10,512 nt of DNA from Verrucomicrobiales bacterium. Its GTDB lineage: Bacteria > Verrucomicrobiota > Verrucomicrobiia > Verrucomicrobiales > Akkermansiaceae. The notes below the pieces were generated by a model. The model ran no database searches. It worked only from the letters and a program-made list of their open reading frames with translations, and had not been told where the DNA came from. Shown here one piece after another: positions 6,279-10,512 of the stretch. Every line of letters starts with the position of its first letter. Positions within the stretch are counted from its first letter, which is position 1. Made by a program: the position numbers and the translations under genes. The DNA lies in NCBI GenBank assembly GCA_003483645.1, contig DMYM01000164.1:1-10512 (forward strand). The letters run 5' to 3'.

Positions 6279-9043
6279 TTCTCAGGCGCGTCTTCCGGCG
6301 CGGTCTCGTTTTCGTTCTCTTTTTCGGCAATGACCGGAACCTTGGCAAGGACAACCCGGAAACCGTAGAGACCGGAAGTATCAACATTGCCCCCGCCCAG
6401 GGAGGGTTTGCGTACGGGTCGTCGCACCGAGGCCTTGAGGTGATTGTCAACAAAACCCTTCCAGCATGCCCCCCGCGCGACGTCGTACTCGCCGAAGGAA
6501 CTGTAATCACTCCCCACCCACTCCAGCACGTTACCCCCGAGATCATACATCATGTGCTTACCCACCGGCCAGCCAGCATAGCTGCCCACCGGTGACGTGT
6601 AGGCCACTCCGTCATCGTAGTCCGCAATATGATCGCCGGCCTCCACGAAATCGGCACCCACCAGACTCAAGTCCGCAAAGTTTCCACCACGCTCAGGCGG
6701 CGGCATCTCCGCTCCCCAGAAGAACCCGTCAGCTCGTCCATGCTTTTCCATCGGCCACACCCCGATCTCACCATCCAGACCCACGAAGATACTCCACTCC
6801 GCATCGGTGGGCAGACGATAGTGGTGTCCCACTCCGATCTCGCCCTTCTTCCGCTCGTAATGGGTGAGCCACAGGCAAAACAACTCCGCATCCTCCCGCG
6901 TGACATTCACCACCGGATGGTCGGGACCACGAGCCTGCGGATCCTCCCGCGCAAATTCCGGTTGCACCGGAGGGAGTACCTTGCCCTCCTGCTGGCTGAC
7001 GAATCGGGCATAATCCGCCGCCGCGGTCTTGTTATTCCGCTTGGGCACAGGGAGCTTTTCCGCCATGCTCCCGATGAAAAGGTCATAGTCGCGCTGTCGG
7101 GTTTCCCAGATGCTGGCCAGCAGTTCCAGGTCTTCCCGGACGGGTATGAACTGCATGGTCAGACTGTTTTTGAGTGGTTCACGCGGATAGGCAAACAGGT
7201 TCTCATGCTGAAGGGGAATGACCATGCCCTCCAGGACCTGGTCGGTGCGTAGGTAGAGGGGTTGCTCGTGTCGCCGGAACATGGGCAACTCCACGATCAG
7301 TTTGAGTTCCCCCTGCCCTTTTGGATTCAGTTCCACCCGCGCTCCCCTCTTTTCCTCGCCTATTCCTTCGAGAGGAGTCTGGCCCAGGGCCTGCAAGTAG
7401 ACCTGCCCCTTGTGTGTCCGCTGGATGTACACTTCGGCCCCGGCAGGTCTGCTGGTAAGTTTGAGATAGGCATAGGCCGTCGTACGCACCACCGCGTAAA
7501 AGGGATGGATCTTCCGTTTCTGGGGATCTTCCGGACTGAGCCCGGGAATCGGCCGGTTGTAGTCCAGCTTGAACTCAAGCCACTGATCTTCTTCCAGGTG
7601 AGTCTCGCGGCACTGTTTCTCCAGCCACTTGACGTAATCACGAGCCTCCTTCTCATTGACCAGGACAACCTCGTTCTCGATCCCGTTCTCGGTCAGGGTC
7701 CTCACCAGTCCCACCTTCCGATTGGTATCCTGCCGGTAGTAATCCCAGGCCTCCGCGGTCACGTAATACTGGCTGATATGATAGTCCTCCTCGGGCTGGT
7801 AACGCGTCCCGAAGACATCCCCCCAGGGCTCCAGTTCGAGGGGCGGGTTGAATTCCACCAGGGACGGTCCGATTACCGCCCCCTTCTCGCCAATCTTCTC
7901 CGTCACGGTCTGCGCCCGATAGCCTTTCAGTTTGAGCGTGAAGGTCACAGTAGTTCCCTCGGGGAAATCGATCGGATCCAGGGGCGTAAGCCCCAGGGAC
8001 TCCCCATCCTCGCTGTAAACCATTGCTCCCGGGGGATCACTGAGGATGGTCACACCCCGCATCTGCAATGGCGGCGGCTCCAGGGACTCCACACTGGAGG
8101 GAATCTCAAGCGGCTTGAGGGCAATCAGCTGAGCTGCCGTAGCCATTCCCACCACGGCGGCGAGCACGCCACCCACCAGACCAGCCCGCACGCGGATGGG
8201 CCGCGGCCGACCCTGCTCCAGACGGTGCAGTTCACGAGCCAGTTCCCCCGCCGACCTGATCTTCCGTCGCGAGATCTTCGGCTCGCAAACATCGCAAATG
8301 GTCAGGTTGAGTGCGCGCCAGCGTTTGAGCTTGGAACCCTCCGGCAGGTGGTCGGGCAATTCCGGAAAATCAAGACGATCCTTCCCGGTCGCCATTTCAT
8401 AGAGCACCTTACCAAGGCTGTAGATATCGGCCTGGGCCGAACCAGGTCCTTCCGGGGGCACGAATCCTTCCGTGCCCACGAAGGTCTGCTGACCCCGCAG
8501 AGCCACCAGCCCGATATCAGCCAACTTGGCCTTCCCGTCGACAAAGATAACATTGGAGGGCTTCACGTCGCGGTGGGCCAGTCCGTGCTCGTGAAGATGT
8601 TCAAGAGCTTCTGCCAGGGTCCGACCGCAGGTGATGCAGTCCTCCACTCCAATCGCATTACCTTCCGCCTCCTTCATGTCGCTGCGCAGGGTACGCGGCT
8701 CGTACTCCACGGGATTGAGGTTCCGCCCCGTCGTGATGTCATCGCCCAGTTCCATCACGTAATAGTAAAACGGTTCATCCTTCACCTCGGCACGTCCCAC
8801 GTGCAGGATGTTTACCAGTCCCGGGTGATCCCGGGAGATGGGCTCGTATTTCAGAATTCCCTCGAACTCGCGCTCAAATCCCCGCTCATCCTCAAAATCG
8901 TTGTGCCAGACAGTCTTCACTGCCCGCAGCGCACCAGTCACCCCACGAGCGAGCCACACCTCACCATAGGAGCCGCCGCCGATCTTCCTCAGAACCTCAT
9001 GATCTGGAATCGTCGGTTCCGGGCGAACCTTATTGTTTTGCAT
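6275..9043 (-). CDS. Transmembrane Ser/Thr kinase with PEGA and FGE-fold (SUMF1) domains
   Basis: A 922-residue, multi-domain kinase. Kinase domain at about 15-275: glycine loop GGGSYGEVW (22-30), Lys43 in AVKTV, catalytic HRDVKPSN (157-164), DIG in place of DFG (176-178), and a PPE (196-198) in the APE position; all catalytic residues are kept. Membrane helix at about 287-309. PEGA domains, small surface beta-folds, start at about 331 (ILSDPPGAMVY) and 527 (LKLTSRPAGAEVY). An FGE/SUMF1-fold domain spans about 628-900 (HPVVNVTREDAELF, YRLPTDAEW, GGNVLEWVGSDY, ARGACW, YGFRV). The kinase is thus cytoplasmic and the rest should be outside the membrane, acting as sensor or binder. Two CxxC pairs (136/139, 250/253) lie in the kinase domain. 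The start overlaps the sigma gene by 14 bases, so the two are co-expressed, and the sigma factor is the obvious candidate substrate. Confidence 0.92.
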   Translation of the reverse strand: MQNNKVRPEPTIPDHEVLRKIGGGSYGEVWLARGVTGALRAVKTVWHNDFEDERGFEREFEGILKYEPISRDHPGLVNILHVGRAEVKDEPFYYYVMELGDDITTGRNLNPVEYEPRTLRSDMKEAEGNAIGVEDCITCGRTLAEALEHLHEHGLAHRDVKPSNVIFVDGKAKLADIGLVALRGQQTFVGTEGFVPPEGPGSAQADIYSLGKVLYEMATGKDRLDFPELPDHLPEGSKLKRWRALNLTICDVCEPKISRRKIRSAGELARELHRLEQGRPRPIRVRAGLVGGVLAAVVGMATAAQLIALKPLEIPSSVESLEPPPLQMRGVTILSDPPGAMVYSEDGESLGLTPLDPIDFPEGTTVTFTLKLKGYRAQTVTEKIGEKGAVIGPSLVEFNPPLELEPWGDVFGTRYQPEEDYHISQYYVTAEAWDYYRQDTNRKVGLVRTLTENGIENEVVLVNEKEARDYVKWLEKQCRETHLEEDQWLEFKLDYNRPIPGLSPEDPQKRKIHPFYAVVRTTAYAYLKLTSRPAGAEVYIQRTHKGQVYLQALGQTPLEGIGEEKRGARVELNPKGQGELKLIVELPMFRRHEQPLYLRTDQVLEGMVIPLQHENLFAYPREPLKNSLTMQFIPVREDLELLASIWETRQRDYDLFIGSMAEKLPVPKRNNKTAAADYARFVSQQEGKVLPPVQPEFAREDPQARGPDHPVVNVTREDAELFCLWLTHYERKKGEIGVGHHYRLPTDAEWSIFVGLDGEIGVWPMEKHGRADGFFWGAEMPPPERGGNFADLSLVGADFVEAGDHIADYDDGVAYTSPVGSYAGWPVGKHMMYDLGGNVLEWVGSDYSSFGEYDVARGACWKGFVDNHLKASVRRPVRKPSLGGGNVDTSGLYGFRVVLAKVPVIAEKENENETAPEDAPEK

Positions 9044-9713
9044 GCTTTTCGAGTTTGGCCAGCTCCCGCTTCAGCACAGCGCCCACCCGGTGCTTGGCAA
9101 GATAGACTTGAGCCATGCTAACGCCAAGGTGCGCCTGCACCTTCTTCGCTTCCCATTGTTTCACCACGTAGTAATCAAAAACCTGGTATTGCTTCGGTGA
9201 GACCTGGGCCTTGACTCGCGCGAGCGCCGCATCTGCCAGGTTCTTCTTCCACTCCACATTCCACATACGCTCCAGGAGATCCCCCTTGGGATCTTCAAAC
9301 CGGTCAATCACGGCCGTCTTGCGGTCGTCATTCCATTCGGCCTCCGCCATCGCAGTGTCCTTCTTGCGCTTGCGGAACTGGTCGTTGATCCGCCAGCGCG
9401 TCATGTTCATGAGCCACGTCTTGAAGGAGCCCCGTTCCGGATCGTAGAGGCGCTTCTTGCTCTGCTTGGCGATCGAGAGAATCGTTTCCTGGACCACGTC
9501 GAAGGCCTCCTCAGAACGCAGACCGGCCTTCAATCCCACCGAGTAGATGAGCCGCCAGTAGGTCTGGTAAAACTCGTCCCAGGTTCTTTGATCATCCCAG
9601 TTCTCCAGGCGCGCGATGAGACTTTTGCGAGTCCTTGCATAGGCTTGCTCAATACCCTTCTTCCGCGTATCGGCCGCGGTCTCGACATCTTTGCGCTGGA
9701 TCTCTTCGGGCAT
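9030..9713 (-). CDS. ECF-type RNA polymerase sigma factor
   Basis: A 227-residue sigma-70 family protein of the ECF type, with region 2 at about 44-116 (FDVVQETILSIA, then DPERGSFKTWLMNMTRWRINDQFRKRKK) and region 4 at about 157-218 (helix-turn-helix KKVQAHLGVSMAQVYLAKHRVGAVLKREL). Regions 1.1 and 3 are absent, as in ECF factors. A charged N-terminal extension of about 35 residues precedes region 2. Start: ATG at 9713 with AGGAA at 9722-9726 on the sense strand, 8 bases upstream, one of the few good ribosome-binding sites here. No anti-sigma gene follows; instead a Ser/Thr kinase gene overlaps by 14 bases. Known parallels are the ECF-kinase pairs of Planctomycetes and the EcfP/PknT pair of Vibrio, where phosphorylation of the sigma factor activates it. 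Confidence 0.92.
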   Translation of the reverse strand: MPEEIQRKDVETAADTRKKGIEQAYARTRKSLIARLENWDDQRTWDEFYQTYWRLIYSVGLKAGLRSEEAFDVVQETILSIAKQSKKRLYDPERGSFKTWLMNMTRWRINDQFRKRKKDTAMAEAEWNDDRKTAVIDRFEDPKGDLLERMWNVEWKKNLADAALARVKAQVSPKQYQVFDYYVVKQWEAKKVQAHLGVSMAQVYLAKHRVGAVLKRELAKLEKHAKQ

Positions 9714-9986
9714 TAAAAGGGTTCCTACTATAAAGCGCCAATGATGTCGCTGGCGACCTCAGATTTATTGTCACAGCCTAAATTTCATAGGGCTCAAACT
9801 TTCCTTAATCTCATTGCGTGCACCCCCGGCACCAGGATCCGGTCCAAGTTTCCCTTACCCATCCCGGGTATTCGCTGTCCCCGCTCCCGCCGGACCTCCT
9901 CTCTGCCTCTCTCGAATCGAAGCATGGAACCACAAAAAGAATTGCCCCCTCCGCTCCGTATCCCTAAGTGTCTAGTAACCAGAGTC
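9714..9986. other. Divergent intergenic region between sigma gene and Tat-protein gene
   Basis: 273 bp expected to hold promoters for both divergent genes. Beyond the sigma ribosome-binding site I see an AT-rich patch (about 9760-9810) and a 5-bp inverted repeat CGCCA/TGGCG (9736-9740, 9751-9755), but no convincing -35/-10 pair on either strand. Confidence 0.4.
9722..9726 (-). promoter_or_regulatory. Ribosome-binding site of the ECF sigma gene
   Basis: AGGAA on the sense strand, 8 bases before the ATG, fixes the start of the sigma gene. A TATAGT hexamer (9727-9732) directly abuts it upstream; if that were the -10, the transcript would lose this site, so one of the two is probably not used. 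Confidence 0.5.
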
Positions 9987-10512
9987 ATGAACACCGAATC
10001 CTCTACAGATTGCACCTCCGACGGCACCTCATCCACCAGTCGCCGCACCTTCCTCCGCACTTCCACCGGTGCCGCCGCCGGAATCGGGGCTGCCGGTTTT
10101 GTGCCCGCCCTCGCCGCCAAGAAAAAAGAGGCCAAGGGCACTCCCGAAACCCTGGTGAAGACCTTTTACGACACCCTGAATGAAGAGCAGCACAAGATGA
10201 TCTGCTTCCCCTTTGATCACAAGCTGCGCCTCAAGGTGGACAACAACTGGCAGATCACCAAGGCCAAGGTGGAGAGCTTCACCAAGGACCAGCAAGCCAT
10301 GATCAAGGATATCTTCATGGGAATCCACAGCGAGGAGTATGCCGAGAAGGTCTTCGACCAGGTCGAGTGGGACAGCGGAATCGACGGCTTCGAGGGAGGC
10401 TCCTCGGTCGCCGTCTTCGGCAAGCCCGGAACCGGCAAGTTTGAGTTCGTCCTGACCGGCCGCCACTGCACCCGCCGCTGCGACGGCGACTCGGTGGAAG
10501 GTGCCGCCTTCG
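9987..10512 (+). CDS. Tat-exported protein, 5' part, possibly DUF3500-like
   Basis: The frame from ATG at 9987 stays open to the window end (175 codons), so the 3' part is missing. The N-terminus carries a twin-arginine signal: SRRTFLRTS (about 18-26) followed by a small, weakly hydrophobic Ala/Gly-rich stretch (about 27-44) ending in ALAAKK, which predicts export of a folded protein. The mature part begins with TPETLVKTFYDTLNEEQ and later has GKPGTGKFEFVLTGRHCTRRCDGDSVEGAAF. From memory this resembles Tat-exported DUF3500-type proteins found in Verrucomicrobia and Planctomycetes, but that is tentative and the function is unknown. Start choice: the ATG places the twin arginine at the usual distance; no strong Shine-Dalgarno is seen. 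It is divergent from the ECF sigma gene. Confidence 0.8.
   Translation, partial: MNTESSTDCTSDGTSSTSRRTFLRTSTGAAAGIGAAGFVPALAAKKKEAKGTPETLVKTFYDTLNEEQHKMICFPFDHKLRLKVDNNWQITKAKVESFTKDQQAMIKDIFMGIHSEEYAEKVFDQVEWDSGIDGFEGGSSVAVFGKPGTGKFEFVLTGRHCTRRCDGDSVEGAAF

Noticed and set aside
7262..9121. 619-codon open frame on the plus strand
   Set aside because: It is antisense to the kinase gene, whose motifs are unmistakable. The antisense translation shows no domain.
10029..10466. 145-codon open frame on the minus strand near the right edge
   Set aside because: The plus-strand frame from 9987 has a clear Tat signal and normal composition; the antisense frame is its mirror and lacks motifs.
1..10512. 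CRISPR arrays, insertion sequences, tRNA or rRNA genes
   Set aside because: No repeat-spacer pattern, transposase motif, terminal inverted repeats or RNA-gene sequence was seen on either strand by eye.

Overview
The window is high-GC bacterial chromosome (GC not computed). I infer a member of Verrucomicrobiota or the wider PVC group, with no taxonomic marker to prove it. The clues are a Ser/Thr kinase carrying PEGA and formylglycine-enzyme-fold (SUMF1) domains in an operon with an ECF sigma factor, a membrane protein of the VWA type, a Tat-exported protein of the kind common in that phylum, and few strong Shine-Dalgarno sequences. The large kinase and sigma genes use the same high-GC third positions as the metabolic genes, so I see no sign of recent transfer.

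Left edge (1-741, +): the 3' end of a gene for a membrane-anchored protein, probably of the VWA class. Next comes a compact sulfur-assimilation and cysteine block (779-5575): cysE (serine O-acetyltransferase, -), an Rrf2-family regulator (+), cysK (cysteine synthase, -), cysH (PAPS reductase, -) and cysI (sulfite reductase hemoprotein, -). cysI-cysH-cysK run in one direction and read like an operon that reduces PAPS to sulfite, sulfite to sulfide, and fixes sulfide onto O-acetylserine, which CysE supplies. The Rrf2 protein lacks the Fe-S cysteines of IscR and ends in a MYFI tail, as CymR of Bacillus does. It is therefore a good candidate for a CysK-linked cysteine regulator. A 26-bp imperfect palindrome upstream of cysI overlaps a -10-like hexamer and is the best candidate operator.

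The second block (5871-9713, -) is a tightly packed signalling operon: an ECF-type sigma factor, then a 922-residue transmembrane Ser/Thr kinase (kinase, TM, PEGA, degenerate linker, PEGA, FGE-fold), then an OsmC-family thiol peroxidase. The genes overlap by 14 and 4 bases. No anti-sigma factor is seen, and the kinase is the likely controller of the sigma factor. A peroxidase as the last gene, together with two CxxC pairs in the kinase domain, makes a redox or peroxide input plausible but unproven.

Right edge (9987-10512, +): the 5' part of a divergently transcribed gene for a Tat-exported protein, cut by the window end.
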